DNA of 64,000 nucleotides from Flavobacterium soli DSM 19725 (GCF_000422705.1 NZ_AUGO01000001.1:496001-560000); one strand, 5' to 3'; shown: positions 25,457 to 35,094, numbered from the stretch's first letter. Notes: generated from the sequence alone by a model not told the origin. Numbers and translations are program-made.

Positions 25457-27094
25457 ATGCTTACTTACTTCAAAAAAAAATACATTCTTCCCGTTGCTGC
25501 AGCCGGATTTTTATTCGTTGGAGCTAGCTTTAAAGACGACTTTTTTGCAATAGCCAAACAGTTAGAAATTTTTACAGAATTGTTCAAAACGGTCAACATG
25601 AACTATGTCGATCAGACCAATCCTGGCGAAATGATGGACAAAGCCATCAAGAGCATGCTAGCTGATTTGGATCCATACACCATTTATTTCAACGAGCAAG
25701 ATGTGGTGAAATTCAAGATCAATAGCACCGGAGAATATACCGGAATTGGTGCCATCATTACCCGAAAAGAAGGCACAGTTATCATCAAAGAACCCTATAA
25801 AGGTTATCCTGCAGACAAAGCGGGATTGAAAGCTGGAGACGAAATTATCCAGATTGGAGACGTGAATCTTGAGGATTTTAAAGAAGATGCATCCCAATTG
25901 TTGAAAGGTGCCAAAAACGCCAAGATCGAAATCAAATACAAACGTCAAGGAAAAGTAAACACGACACAACTTGTTTTGGAAGAAGTGGATGTAAAAGCGG
26001 TTCCGTTTTTTGGAAAAGTAGATGATAAAACGGGCTATATCGTGCTTTCGCAATTCAACCAGAAGGCTTCCGCCGAAACCAAGGATGCTTTAGAAAAACT
26101 AAAAAAAGATGGGGCCGAAAGAATTATCCTAGACTTGAGAGGAAATCCTGGCGGACTTTTGAACGAAGCTGTAAACATCTGTAATTTATTTGTACCAAAA
26201 AATGAAGTGATTGTTACTACAAAATCAAAAATTGAGAAACACAATAATACTTATAAAACTACGAGAGAACCGGTTGATTTAGAGATTCCGCTTGTTGTTT
26301 TGGTCGATGGTAAAAGTGCTTCGGCCTCGGAAATTGTGGCTGGAGCTTTGCAGGATTTAGACCGTGCCGTTATCGTAGGGAGTAGAAGTTTTGGTAAAGG
26401 ACTGGTGCAGAGACCCATCGATTTGACCTATGGAACTCAAGTGAAAGTTACTATTTCTAGATATTACACGCCTTCCGGCAGATGTATTCAAGCTTTGGAT
26501 TATTCTAAAAAAGATGCAAACGGAAAAGCAACTCGCACCGATGAAAAAAGTTATACGGCTTTCAAAACCAGAAAAGGAAGAACCGTTTATGATGGTGGCG
26601 GAATCTTGCCAGATGTGGAACTGGAAGAAACAAAACTCAGTGCCATCTCCGAATCTTTACAGAAAAATGATGGGATTTTCAATTATGTAACCAGCTATTA
26701 TTATAAAAATCCAAATCTAGGCGATAAAATTCCAACGATAACGGATGCAGATTATACAGCATTCAAACAATTTTTGAAAGCTGAAAAGTTTACATTTGAT
26801 ACCGAAACTGAATTGGCTTTAAAAAAGACACTAGAAATTGCCAAAAAAGAAAAAATTGACGAATCTATAACGGCGGAATATGAGCAATTATTAACGGCTC
26901 TTCAAAAAAGTGAAACTTCACAATTGGATAAATTTCAAAGCGAAATCAAGAATTTAATCATCGACGAAATCATTTTGAGATACCAATACAAGGAAGGTTT
27001 ATACCAATATTACCTCAAGAACAATTCTGAAATTAAAAAAGCAACTGCCATCTTAGGTAATCCAGCACAATACAACAAAATAGTAGCACAATAA
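25457..27094 (+). CDS. S41 family C-terminal processing protease
   Basis: This 545-residue protein has an N-terminal membrane anchor or signal (YILPVAAAGFLFVGASF). A PDZ domain follows (about residues 95-175, with GYPADKAGLKAGDEIIQIG), then the S41 catalytic core. The nucleophile Ser is in GKSASASEIVAGAL and the Lys in GSRSFGKGLVQ, the Ser/Lys pair of CtpA/Prc proteases. These trim or degrade periplasmic proteins by their C-termini. The stop and the start of the next gene share one base (ATAATG), so the two are translationally coupled. Confidence 0.94.
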   Translation: MLTYFKKKYILPVAAAGFLFVGASFKDDFFAIAKQLEIFTELFKTVNMNYVDQTNPGEMMDKAIKSMLADLDPYTIYFNEQDVVKFKINSTGEYTGIGAIITRKEGTVIIKEPYKGYPADKAGLKAGDEIIQIGDVNLEDFKEDASQLLKGAKNAKIEIKYKRQGKVNTTQLVLEEVDVKAVPFFGKVDDKTGYIVLSQFNQKASAETKDALEKLKKDGAERIILDLRGNPGGLLNEAVNICNLFVPKNEVIVTTKSKIEKHNNTYKTTREPVDLEIPLVVLVDGKSASASEIVAGALQDLDRAVIVGSRSFGKGLVQRPIDLTYGTQVKVTISRYYTPSGRCIQALDYSKKDANGKATRTDEKSYTAFKTRKGRTVYDGGGILPDVELEETKLSAISESLQKNDGIFNYVTSYYYKNPNLGDKIPTITDADYTAFKQFLKAEKFTFDTETELALKKTLEIAKKEKIDESITAEYEQLLTALQKSETSQLDKFQSEIKNLIIDEIILRYQYKEGLYQYYLKNNSEIKKATAILGNPAQYNKIVAQ

Positions 27095-27909
27095 TGTTTA
27101 ATTTTTTAAAAATACTCCCTCTTTTTCTTTTTGGATTAATGAATGCTCAAGAAGAAATCATCCATTCTGTTTATTTTGAATTCGACAAATACAACCTAAA
27201 ACCCGAACAATTGGCTGATGTGGTTGCTTTTATCCAAAAAGCCGACTCTACCAGAATTGAAACCATAGAAATTTTTGGGTATTGTGATGATCGAGGAAAA
27301 GACGAATACAACTTCAAACTCTCACAAAACAGAGCCAATACAATCAAGGATGAGTTTCTAAAACAAGGCATCAAAAACAAAGTTATAGTAACAATTGAAG
27401 GCAAAGGCCGAATCATGATTGATGATGATGTTGTAGAAAACCTGCCAGAAGTTCGTTCTAAAAACCGTAGAGTCGATGTAGTTTTAAACCTGAAACCGCT
27501 CCCTAAAATTCAGCTTCCGGGATTTTATAATACCATCAGCAAGGACAACATTGTAGGCGATCATATCTATCTCGAAAACCTTCTTTTTGACCGAGGGAGT
27601 AGCGTTTTAACTTTTAAATCTAAGAAAGAATTGGATAAAATCGCGAAGCTTTTATTGAAACATAAAAATGTGGAATTCGAAATTCAAGGCCATGTTTGCT
27701 GTACACCAAATTTTCAAAAAGAAGCAATCGATCGTCATACAGGAAAAAGAAAGTTATCCCATAATCGTGCAGAAGCTGTTTTTAAATACTTGAAATTAAA
27801 GAAGGTGCCTGAAAAAAGAATGAAGTTTAAAGGTTATGGCAATACTGTTCCGCTAGGAAAAGGCCCTGAATATGATAGGAGAGTGGAGTTGTTGATTACT
27901 AAGGTTTAA
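27094..27909 (+). CDS. Exported protein with two OmpA-like peptidoglycan-binding domains
   Basis: This 271-residue protein has a short signal peptide (NFLKILPLFLFGLMNAQ). Two OmpA C-terminal-type domains follow: the first at about residues 22-125 (VYFEFDKYNLKPEQLADVV, LSQNRANTIKDEFLKQG), the second at about 160-270 (LLFDRGSSVLTFKSKKELD, LSHNRAEAVFKYLKLKKV). There is no beta-barrel, so it is probably a periplasmic peptidoglycan-binding factor. Coupling to the S41 protease suggests joint work at the cell wall. Two tandem OmpA domains are unusual. The 3' end overlaps the convergent GNAT gene by 4 bases. Confidence 0.86.
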   Translation: MFNFLKILPLFLFGLMNAQEEIIHSVYFEFDKYNLKPEQLADVVAFIQKADSTRIETIEIFGYCDDRGKDEYNFKLSQNRANTIKDEFLKQGIKNKVIVTIEGKGRIMIDDDVVENLPEVRSKNRRVDVVLNLKPLPKIQLPGFYNTISKDNIVGDHIYLENLLFDRGSSVLTFKSKKELDKIAKLLLKHKNVEFEIQGHVCCTPNFQKEAIDRHTGKRKLSHNRAEAVFKYLKLKKVPEKRMKFKGYGNTVPLGKGPEYDRRVELLITKV

Positions 27910-28352
27910 GACCTAAACATCTCAACATGGGGAATCCCATCTTCCAAATACGTCTCGCCAACTACAACAAATTCATGGCTTTCATAGAATTTCTGCAAAT
28001 ACAATTGAGCGGAAATCGTAATCTGGCTTTCGCCAAAATACTCGCTGATTCCTGAAATAGAGGCTTTGATCAAATCATGCCCCCATTTCCTGTCGCGATA
28101 ATTGGCATCGACTATAACCCTCCCGATGGAAGCATTATCAAAATAGGCTCCAGCTTTAAAAATTCTAGCATAAGCGACAATTTTTTCTTCAAATTCGCCA
28201 GTGACATGAAGAGCTTTCTGATCCTTGCCATCGATATCCTGATAAACACAGTTTTGCTCTACCACAAACACTTCACTTCGCAAGCGGAGTATTTGATATA
28301 GCTCTTCAGCAGAAAGTTCCTTAAAAGGCTTTATTTTGAATTTAACGGACAT
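27906..28352 (-). CDS. GNAT acetyltransferase, ElaA type
   Basis: This 148-residue protein starts with KPFKELSAEELYQILRLRSEVFVVEQ, the ElaA opening with the conserved VFVVEQ. The acetyl-CoA binding loop is seen in GRVIVDANYRDRKWGHDLI. The acceptor is unknown. It is 2 bases downstream of the DUF4837 lipoprotein gene on the same strand, so they form an operon. Its 3' end overlaps the OmpA gene by 4 bases. Confidence 0.9.
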   Translation of the reverse strand: MSVKFKIKPFKELSAEELYQILRLRSEVFVVEQNCVYQDIDGKDQKALHVTGEFEEKIVAYARIFKAGAYFDNASIGRVIVDANYRDRKWGHDLIKASISGISEYFGESQITISAQLYLQKFYESHEFVVVGETYLEDGIPHVEMFRS

Positions 28353-28354
28353 TT

Positions 28355-29371
28355 TTATTTTATAAATTTGACTGATTTGATAATAGCTTCGAGTTCGTGC
28401 ATCAAATCACGCTTGTCAGTTGATGGGGCATAACAAAATCCCTCGATTACGATAAACTCTCTTTTTTCACGATCCATAATGGCATAATTGATAAATGACC
28501 CCGACATAAATTCACCCTTGAGTTCCCAAGTTCCCTTGGTTTCATAGGTTCTTTTATGGTCTAGAATCGTATTGAAAAAATAAGGAGAATAGGATTCTTC
28601 TGTCCTCATTTTAGTATTTCTTTTTTTTCCTTTGATATATTTTCCTCCAAAAGAATCACGCATCGAGATGATATTTGTCACAATGTCATCATTCCTGAGG
28701 ATGGTTTTAAAAGGTACTTTATACATCACAATACTGGTGTTTCCGCTCAATATTTCTCGCTTCAACCATATAAAATTTTTTCGTTGCATGACATAATTAT
28801 AGGTAGACGGAATCTTTAGCGAAACCTTAAACTTATCTCGTATTTTTTTATCGTCAAGCAAAGAAGCATTGATGATTTCTTGGTTTTTCAGGATCTCGGT
28901 TTCCTTGAATTTATCGGCAATCGAGTCGCCATTTTTTTCAATATGGGCAATAATTTCAGCCACATTATTTCCAGAAATATGCACTACGTTTTGGGGTGTT
29001 GCAAATTCATTCTTTTCAAACTTGAAATAGTTTTGTTCTTCTCTTTTGATGATAATTACGTTTCGGCTAATCGTTTTATAACCGTCTAGAATTTTTACTG
29101 GAAGTTGTGTAATCGTGAAAAGAGGTTCTTCTTGTGGAAGTCCGTCAACAGGTGCGGCAAACTTTTTTCTGAGGCTGTCGCCAACTTCTCCATTCCATAA
29201 TTGATCGCTGATGACAATTGAAAGAGAGTTAATTTTCCCCGTAGATTCAGTGATTTTTCCTTTTTTATCTTCATCACACGAAAAAAGATTAATGCACACA
29301 AAAAAAAGCGTCAAAGCACCTAACTTTCTGAAATTGAAAAGTCTAAAAAAGGCTTTAATTTGGAGCATCAT
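28355..29371 (-). CDS. DUF4837 family lipoprotein
   Basis: This 338-residue protein has a long n-region (MMLQIKAFFRLFNFRKLG) before a lipoprotein signal ending NLFSC, followed by DEDKKG, an acidic-basic stretch. The rest matches my memory of DUF4837, a Bacteroidota-only family (SIVISDQLWNGEVGDSLRKKF near the N-terminus, a Trp- and Tyr-rich middle, and YETKGTWELKGEFMSG near the end). The function is unknown. It forms an operon with the GNAT gene downstream. The 123-base gap upstream toward the transglycosylase gene is AT-rich. Confidence 0.82.
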   Translation of the reverse strand: MMLQIKAFFRLFNFRKLGALTLFFVCINLFSCDEDKKGKITESTGKINSLSIVISDQLWNGEVGDSLRKKFAAPVDGLPQEEPLFTITQLPVKILDGYKTISRNVIIIKREEQNYFKFEKNEFATPQNVVHISGNNVAEIIAHIEKNGDSIADKFKETEILKNQEIINASLLDDKKIRDKFKVSLKIPSTYNYVMQRKNFIWLKREILSGNTSIVMYKVPFKTILRNDDIVTNIISMRDSFGGKYIKGKKRNTKMRTEESYSPYFFNTILDHKRTYETKGTWELKGEFMSGSFINYAIMDREKREFIVIEGFCYAPSTDKRDLMHELEAIIKSVKFIK

Positions 29372-29494
29372 TTTGATAAAGTTGAATTTGAATTCAATCT
29401 AAAATTTAAATTCCTTATACGATTTAGAACCATATAAGGAATAAAAATTTTGTGTGATAAAAGTACTTATTTTAAAACAAGTGTGATCTAAATA

Positions 29495-31471
29495 TTATCC
29501 GCTGATTTTTAATTTCATTCCTGGTTTCAATTCATTACCACTAATACCATTCCATTTTTTAATATCTGAAACTGATATACCAGGATACTTTTGAGCAATC
29601 TTAAACAATGAATCTCCTTTTTGAACCAAATAGTGAGAATTTCTCGTTGTTTTTTTGGCTACAGCCACTACTTCATTATTCGATTGTTTGTTACTTTCTT
29701 TTAGGATTAGAAGCTTACTTCCCAGTTGAACATTTGTGTCTTTCAAATCATTCCATTCTTGGATATCGGCAACAGTAACGCCTTGTTTTTTTGCAATAGC
29801 ACCTAAATTGTCTCCTTTTTGAACCACATAAAAGTTAGATGTTTTTGCAGGTGTATTTTCTTTTAATTCCGCAACTTCAACATTTTCTCCTTTGATGATT
29901 TTTAGTTTTGTATCTAACATCACATTAGTGTCTTCCATGTTGTTGAGTTCTTTCAACTCAGCAACTGTCACTCCAAATTTCTTAGCGATAGTGTTTAGAT
30001 TGTCACCTTTTTTAACGATATAAAACTCAGGAGCTTCAGTTGTTTCAGGTTTACTTTCGGTTGAAGCAACAGCTGTTTCTTCGTCTTTTTCTTCAATTGC
30101 TTTTTCTTCAACTGGAGCTTTTATTTTTTCCGAAGTAACAATTTTTAGTCTTTTTCCATAACCAATGGTGTTGCTTCTCAAGTTGTTCCATTTTTTCAAT
30201 TCGGCAACCGAAACGCCATATTTGTTAGATATTAGGCCAAGACTTTCGCCTCTTCTAACAGTATGAAATTTTGCTTTAGTAGAATAGCTGTTTCGATCTG
30301 GAGTATCTTTTTTGGCGGAAGCCCAACTTGCATTTTCAAATGGCTTCTCTCTTTTTTCAGCTTCATACTTTACATAGGCATAGATTTTTTCCTCGTTTGA
30401 AGTAAAAATTCCCACTTTGTCTTTTGGCAATCTCAAGAAATGAGCCTTGTTTGAGTATACTGGAATCACATTCATTTTATAGGAAGGATTCAAGAGCTGC
30501 AATTGTGAAACAGGAATATCTACCAAGTCAGAGATTTGCTTGAAAGACATCTGCTTTTTGATCATGATAGTATCGGTTTCAAAATGCTTTACGATTGCTC
30601 GATTTGGAACAATTCCGTGTTCTTTATGATATTCATACACGTACATTGTTGCTAAAAAAGCAGGAACATACGCTTGGGTTTCTCTTGGAAGATAATTTTT
30701 AATGTTCCAAAAATTTTGTTTTCCGCCCGATCTTCTGATAGCTTTTGCTACGTTTCCAGCACCTGAATTATAAGACGCTAAAACCAATTCCCAGTCACCA
30801 AAAATTCGGTGCATATTTACCATATATTGAGCAGCAGCCTCACTTGATTTCAAGATATCGCTTCGTTCATCAACATAAGAATCAACATTCAAGTTGTATT
30901 CTTTTCCAGTTTGCAGCATAAATTGCCAAAGACCGGTTGCACCAACTCTGGAAACTGCTTTAGGATTCAAAGCCGATTCTACGATAGCAAGATATTTGAT
31001 TTCCAAAGGCACGTTTTTTCTCGCCAAAGCTTCTTCGAAAACAGGAAAGTAATATTCTGACAAGGCCATTTGTCTGGCAAAAGCTTGTTTTCTGTTTTTA
31101 AGGAAGGATTTGATAAGGTTTTCTAATGCGGGATTGTATTCGATGTTGAAAGGCGATCGTGCATCCATTTCTTTCAATCGTTCTTTCAATAATTCGGTAG
31201 ATAATTCAGGATAATCTACCTTCTCATCTAAGTCTATACTTTTAATAAAAGTCGATAAATCGGCATAAATGTCTTGATCAGTAAGCTCTTTCATCCATAA
31301 ACTGTCAACACATGCAGCAATATCATCGTGCACAAAAGTTGATTTTATAGAGTCTAAATAGGACAGCTTAATTTCAGGAACAAGGCTCGCTTCTATCGTG
31401 GTGGTGTCCTGTGCGAAAGTTGCTCCAGAGAACAGCAATAGAAGGGGAAGGATACTTTTTCTTGTAATCAT
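29495..31471 (-). CDS. MltD-like membrane-bound lytic transglycosylase with four LysM domains
   Basis: This 658-residue protein has a signal peptide (MITRKSILPLLLLFSGATFAQ). An SLT lytic transglycosylase domain lies at about residues 140-290: catalytic Glu in VESALNPKAVSRVGATGLWQ, and LASYNSGAGNVAKAIRRSGG. Four LysM repeats occupy about 405-658, each opening like FYIVKKGDNLNTIAKKFGV. It cuts glycan strands to 1,6-anhydro ends. E. coli MltD has fewer LysM units. A TATGTTTG box (31613-31620, minus strand) about 140 bases upstream may be its promoter. Confidence 0.93.
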   Translation of the reverse strand: MITRKSILPLLLLFSGATFAQDTTTIEASLVPEIKLSYLDSIKSTFVHDDIAACVDSLWMKELTDQDIYADLSTFIKSIDLDEKVDYPELSTELLKERLKEMDARSPFNIEYNPALENLIKSFLKNRKQAFARQMALSEYYFPVFEEALARKNVPLEIKYLAIVESALNPKAVSRVGATGLWQFMLQTGKEYNLNVDSYVDERSDILKSSEAAAQYMVNMHRIFGDWELVLASYNSGAGNVAKAIRRSGGKQNFWNIKNYLPRETQAYVPAFLATMYVYEYHKEHGIVPNRAIVKHFETDTIMIKKQMSFKQISDLVDIPVSQLQLLNPSYKMNVIPVYSNKAHFLRLPKDKVGIFTSNEEKIYAYVKYEAEKREKPFENASWASAKKDTPDRNSYSTKAKFHTVRRGESLGLISNKYGVSVAELKKWNNLRSNTIGYGKRLKIVTSEKIKAPVEEKAIEEKDEETAVASTESKPETTEAPEFYIVKKGDNLNTIAKKFGVTVAELKELNNMEDTNVMLDTKLKIIKGENVEVAELKENTPAKTSNFYVVQKGDNLGAIAKKQGVTVADIQEWNDLKDTNVQLGSKLLILKESNKQSNNEVVAVAKKTTRNSHYLVQKGDSLFKIAQKYPGISVSDIKKWNGISGNELKPGMKLKISG

Positions 31472-31689
31472 ATTTACGTTTTTATGTTTTCAAATGGACG
31501 AATAACCGTGCCAAAAAATGAAAATTTATAATGCGTTATTTTAAGTTTTAGGGCTAAAGATGGATATGCTAAATATTCAATTGACTATATCTCAATTAAT
31601 TGCATATTAATGCAAACATAACAATCTTATAACAAAAACACATAATGTTATAACTTAAAATTTTTTTAAATATTGTTAATTTTGATGGT

Positions 31690-32877
31690 TTAGTCTAAAA
31701 TTGCGGCAATTCCAGGCAAAGTCCTTCCTTCTAACATTTCAAGCATTGCCCCACCACCAGTGGAAACGTAGCTCATTTTATCCTCCAAACCGAATTGTTT
31801 TACAGCAGAAACAGAATCTCCTCCACCAACGAGTGAAAAAGCACCTTTTTCTGTAGCTTCGGCAATAAAATTACCCAATTCAATGGTTCCGTTGGCAAAA
31901 TTTTCCATTTCAAAAACGCCAAGAGGACCGTTCCAAAGGATTGTTTTTGATTCTAAAATCACTTTTTTGAAGTTTTCCAATGATTTAGGACCCGCATCAA
32001 GACCTTGCGATCCATCAGGAATTTTATCCACGTCAACAATTTGTGTTTCGGCATCATTTGAAAATGCATTTGCAGCGACAACATCAACAGGAATATGAAT
32101 TTGAACATTTTTTTCCTTTGCCAATCTCAAGATTTCAAGGGCAAGGTCTTGTTTGTCATCCTCACAAATAGAATCTCCAATTTTACCACCTTGTGCCTTT
32201 ACAAAAGTAAATGTCATTCCTCCACCAATGATCATGTGATCCACCTTATCCAAGATATTCTCAATAACGGTGATTTTAGAAGATACTTTAGAGCCTCCTA
32301 GAACTGCCGTAACTGGTTTTTCTGAGTCTTTCAAAACCTTATTCAGGCTCTCAATTTCTGTAGCCAATAAAGTTCCAAAGCATTTGTCATTTGGAAAAAA
32401 CTGAGCAATTATGGTTGTAGAAGCATGAGCCCTATGAGCCGTCCCGAAGGCGTCGTTTACATAGATGTCTCCAAGTGAAGCTAATTCTTTTGCAAAATCT
32501 ACATCTCCAGCTTCTTCTTCTTTATAGAAACGAAGGTTTTCAAGTAGCAAAACTTCTCCAGCTTTTAATGCAGCAGCAGCATTTTTAGCCACTTCACCTT
32601 TACAATCTTCGGCGAATTTCACTTCAACCCCTAGAATTTCTGAAGCTTTTTTTACAATATGTTTCAATGAATATTTGTCTTCTTTTCCTTTTGGTCTTCC
32701 AAGGTGTGACATTAGGATCACGCTTCCGCCAGCTGCCAAAATCTTGTCGATGGTTGGTTTTGCAGCTTCGATTCGGGTAGCATCTGTCACGTTGAAATTT
32801 TCGTCCAAAGGCACGTTGAAATCTACACGAATTAATGCTTTTTTATCCTTGAAATTAAAGTCTTGAAGTGTTTTCAT
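31690..32877 (-). CDS. pgk: Phosphoglycerate kinase
   Basis: The protein has 395 residues from [24 protein letters not shown]. The open frame extends to an ATG at 32916, but that codon lies inside the CAAATATA promoter box, so the start at 32877 is right. Family motifs are [28 protein letters not shown], and the ATP site [13 protein letters not shown] near the C-terminus. It makes ATP from 1,3-bisphosphoglycerate in glycolysis, and the reverse in gluconeogenesis. Confidence 0.97.
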   Translation of the reverse strand: MKTLQDFNFKDKKALIRVDFNVPLDENFNVTDATRIEAAKPTIDKILAAGGSVILMSHLGRPKGKEDKYSLKHIVKKASEILGVEVKFAEDCKGEVAKNAAAALKAGEVLLLENLRFYKEEEAGDVDFAKELASLGDIYVNDAFGTAHRAHASTTIIAQFFPNDKCFGTLLATEIESLNKVLKDSEKPVTAVLGGSKVSSKITVIENILDKVDHMIIGGGMTFTFVKAQGGKIGDSICEDDKQDLALEILRLAKEKNVQIHIPVDVVAANAFSNDAETQIVDVDKIPDGSQGLDAGPKSLENFKKVILESKTILWNGPLGVFEMENFANGTIELGNFIAEATEKGAFSLVGGGDSVSAVKQFGLEDKMSYVSTGGGAMLEMLEGRTLPGIAAILD

Positions 32878-32913
32878 TATATTGTCTTTTAAATATTTAT
32901 AGTTTATGAAAAA

Positions 32914-32921
32914 CAAATATA
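32914..32921 (-). promoter_or_regulatory. pgk promoter -7 box
   Basis: The minus strand reads TATATTTG, 36 bases before the pgk start. It decides against the longer reading frame that would start at 32916. Confidence 0.65.
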
Positions 32922-33052
32922 GCTTTTTTCAGGTATTGATAAATTATGGAAAGTGCAAAAAAGTGATTTTGTATTTACGAAAACGATATAATTTAGTAAT
33001 GATTGTCGGTTTTGTTTGTTGAAAAGGAATTTTATCAGGATGTTTTTTGTTT

Positions 33053-34126
33053 TTAAGAATGCTTGATTAGTTTCTTGGCAATTTCGTTGAGTTCGGTTCT
33101 ATGTTGATCTACATAGGCCAAACCGGCTTGGATTAATTCATAGATATTTTTGGATGAAACATCATCCATATCCGGGGAAGCATTTTTTAGCGAAGGCATC
33201 AAACGATGGTAATTCTTTGCATTTCTAGCACCTAGAGTTTCGTACATTTTCCTGATGTGATAATCCGTTGTTTCGACGTTTGCCGAAAGCAAAATGTCAA
33301 TCAAGGGCTGAACCCACTTTACTTTTCCAGCATTTTCAAATTGCCGGAAAGTATAAGGTTTCAGTACTTCTCCTGTTCCTACGGATATAATTACCATATC
33401 AGAAATTTTTGGAAAATCTTTCTTTGAGGGATCATTGAGGACTTTTGAAAACTCAATCTTTCGGGCTTCTGCGTAAGCACATAAAGCCGGATTGTTTGCA
33501 TAGACACCACCATCAATTAGTGTAAATTCCTGGCCATAGAGCGATTTTATTTTTGCAGGTTCAAAATAGGTTGGAGCTGCCGATGTAGCGCGACAAACAT
33601 CTTTTACATAAAAATTCTCGAGGGTTGAATGTGCTTCGTGGCTCGTGAAAAATTTTGCCTTGCGATGAAAGATGTCATAGGAGGTGATGAGGCTCGGTTT
33701 TATGAAATCTTTCAGTTGCAAGTTGCTGAATACTTCGTTCAATTGTTTTTCTAGGCCATGTTGTGAAATCTTTTCGCTGAAAAGTCCAAACGGATTGATG
33801 ATGTGTTGCCAGAAAGAAACATTAAAAATGGTCTCGCCGTGTTTTGCATAGAGGTCGAGGGCAGTTTCTACTGAGTATTTCGCTTTCTTCTCGTTATCGG
33901 GAAAGAGCAGGACGGACGTTAGAATTCCTCCGGTGCTGGTTCCGGCAACGAGATCAAAGTAATCGCCAATTTTTGCATTGGGATGGTCTAGTTTTTGAAG
34001 CTGCTCCTCGATGTATTTGAGTATGACACAGGTGATGATGCCTCGAATACCACCACCATCGAGGCTTAGGATTCTGATTTTTTTAGCCATGGCTTTTTTA
34101 GGTTTAGATTTGGGGAATGGAGTCAT
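33053..34126 (-). CDS. Patatin-like phospholipase
   Basis: This 357-residue protein has an oxyanion-hole motif LDGGGIRGIITCVIL near residue 24. The nucleophile elbow is GTSTG (about residues 63-67) and the catalytic Asp is in IDGGVYANNPALCAYAEARK (about 200-220). The Ser/Asp dyad is intact. It hydrolyses lipid acyl esters, probably in the cytoplasm since no signal peptide is present. The N-terminus resembles CBASS effector phospholipases (CapV), but no cyclase gene is next to it, so a general lipase is the simpler call. The start could also be at MAKKIR, 12 codons in. Confidence 0.88.
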   Translation of the reverse strand: MTPFPKSKPKKAMAKKIRILSLDGGGIRGIITCVILKYIEEQLQKLDHPNAKIGDYFDLVAGTSTGGILTSVLLFPDNEKKAKYSVETALDLYAKHGETIFNVSFWQHIINPFGLFSEKISQHGLEKQLNEVFSNLQLKDFIKPSLITSYDIFHRKAKFFTSHEAHSTLENFYVKDVCRATSAAPTYFEPAKIKSLYGQEFTLIDGGVYANNPALCAYAEARKIEFSKVLNDPSKKDFPKISDMVIISVGTGEVLKPYTFRQFENAGKVKWVQPLIDILLSANVETTDYHIRKMYETLGARNAKNYHRLMPSLKNASPDMDDVSSKNIYELIQAGLAYVDQHRTELNEIAKKLIKHS

Positions 34127-34215
34127 TGTTTATTATTATTCTTTATTTTTATTGCGTAACGGTAGGTTCGTTGTTGCAAATAATTCGAGTTAGTGTTTCT
34201 TGTTCTTTTTATTGA

Positions 34216-34692
34216 TTAGGATAAAATTACGTATCCGTTTTTGTCTTTTTTTAGCTTTGATAATTTTCTCCAGCTGTTGAGGTTTCTTTTTTCGAAGTGG
34301 GGCATGTCCTTGAAGGTTTTCCAGTTGCCTCCCCATTCCCAACCGTGGAGTGCGAAAATTTTCACACATTCGTACCAATCGGCTATTTGGTCGTTGTCCC
34401 AATCTTTTGCTGTTTCCCAAGAGGCTTTTCCCTCGATGATAAGACAAATGTCTACGGCAAAGCCATAGTTGTGTATGGATTGTCCGCCTTTGGCATTTGT
34501 AATCTTTTTGCCAGGGGTTGTTCGTCCTTGGGCATACATACTATCTTGTTCGGCATTTGTTCGTAGGCCTTGCGTGATTCGGATTTTTGCTTTTCCGGTT
34601 AGGGCTTGATCGCATTGGGCAATTATTTGGGTTACTTCTTCTCGAACCGAGGGATGAAGTTTTGCTATTCGTTGTTTTGTTGGTGCATCCAT
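34216..34692 (-). CDS. M15-type L-alanyl-D-glutamate peptidase (endolysin-like)
   Basis: This 158-residue protein has no signal peptide. It has the zinc site of the M15/VanY/CwlK group: SIHNYGFAVDI (His, Asp) and DMPHFEKRN (His), plus the frame ITQGLRTNAEQDSMYAQGRT typical of phage T5-like and CwlK endopeptidases. It would cut peptidoglycan stems between L-Ala and D-Glu. A cytoplasmic location without an export signal is what phage endolysins and bacteriocin lysis enzymes show. Its promoter (34719-34752) shares a motif with toxin operons at 46.9 and 52.3 kb, which ties it to that island. It starts just after the promoter, with a short leader. Confidence 0.9.
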   Translation of the reverse strand: MDAPTKQRIAKLHPSVREEVTQIIAQCDQALTGKAKIRITQGLRTNAEQDSMYAQGRTTPGKKITNAKGGQSIHNYGFAVDICLIIEGKASWETAKDWDNDQIADWYECVKIFALHGWEWGGNWKTFKDMPHFEKRNLNSWRKLSKLKKDKNGYVILS

Positions 34693-34718
34693 GATTTGTT
34701 GGCTATTAAATGATTATA

Positions 34719-34752
34719 CAAATATAAAAGAAAAAAATCTAATATTAAAATT
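34719..34752 (-). promoter_or_regulatory. Island promoter motif, endolysin operon
   Basis: The minus strand reads TTAGATTTTTTTC, then TTT, then TATATTTG. The same arrangement (TTAGATTT-rich block directly before TATATTTG) precedes the 1425-aa gene and, in a weaker form, the 850-aa toxin. The start codon is 27 bases downstream of the TATATTTG box. Confidence 0.6.
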
Positions 34753-34789
34753 AATTAGAAGAAAATATTATCACAAAGAAAATTGCGTT

Positions 34790-35034
34790 TTGAGATTGGA
34801 GTTTATAGTTGTTGGTTTGAAAGTTCAAGTTGAGAGTTTGAAGATTATAGTTACGATTTTGGATTTTCAATTTTGAAAGTTTAAGTTACGATTTTGAATT
34901 CTCAAGTTTAACTTTTGGTTTTTCGAGTTTGAATTTTGAAAGCTAAAGTTTTGATTTTGAAAAATATAGTTCAGCGTTTGGGATTTCAAGTTTGAGTTTT
35001 GAGATTTCAAGTTGCGAGTTTGAGGGTTCTTGTT
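34790..35034. repeat. Twelve-unit 21-bp tandem repeat array
   Basis: Eleven 21-base units and one 14-base unit follow each other, each ending in AAGTT or TAGTT with a TTTTGA core (for example TGAGTTTTGAGATTTCAAGTT is one unit, given here as 21 bases split as TGAGTTTTGA and GATTTCAAGTT). Full units begin at 34790, 34811, 34832, 34853, 34888, 34909, 34930, 34951, 34972, 34993 and 35014. The missing 7 bases fall at 34874-34887. It fills most of the 402-base gap 34693-35094. Short open frames across it are repeat artefacts. Confidence 0.85.
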
Positions 35035-35046
35035 GATGGATTGGTA

Positions 35047-35076
35047 AAAACCCGACAGTGTTTAGGCTGTCGGGTT
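35047..35076 (-). terminator. Terminator of the 242-aa gene
   Basis: AAACCCGACAG and CTGTCGGGTTT form an 11-pair stem. On the minus strand it is followed by a run of T. It lies 18 bases after the stop of the gene at 35095. Confidence 0.9.
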
Positions 35077-35094
35077 TGTGGTTTTGTTTTATGG

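Noticed and set aside
33053..34126. CBASS operon around the patatin gene
   Set aside because: The neighbours are pgk and an endolysin; there is no cyclase, Cap2/Cap3 or other CBASS gene.
34790..35034. CRISPR-like array
   Set aside because: The 21-base units follow each other without spacers, are imperfect and have no cas genes nearby; it is a plain tandem repeat.
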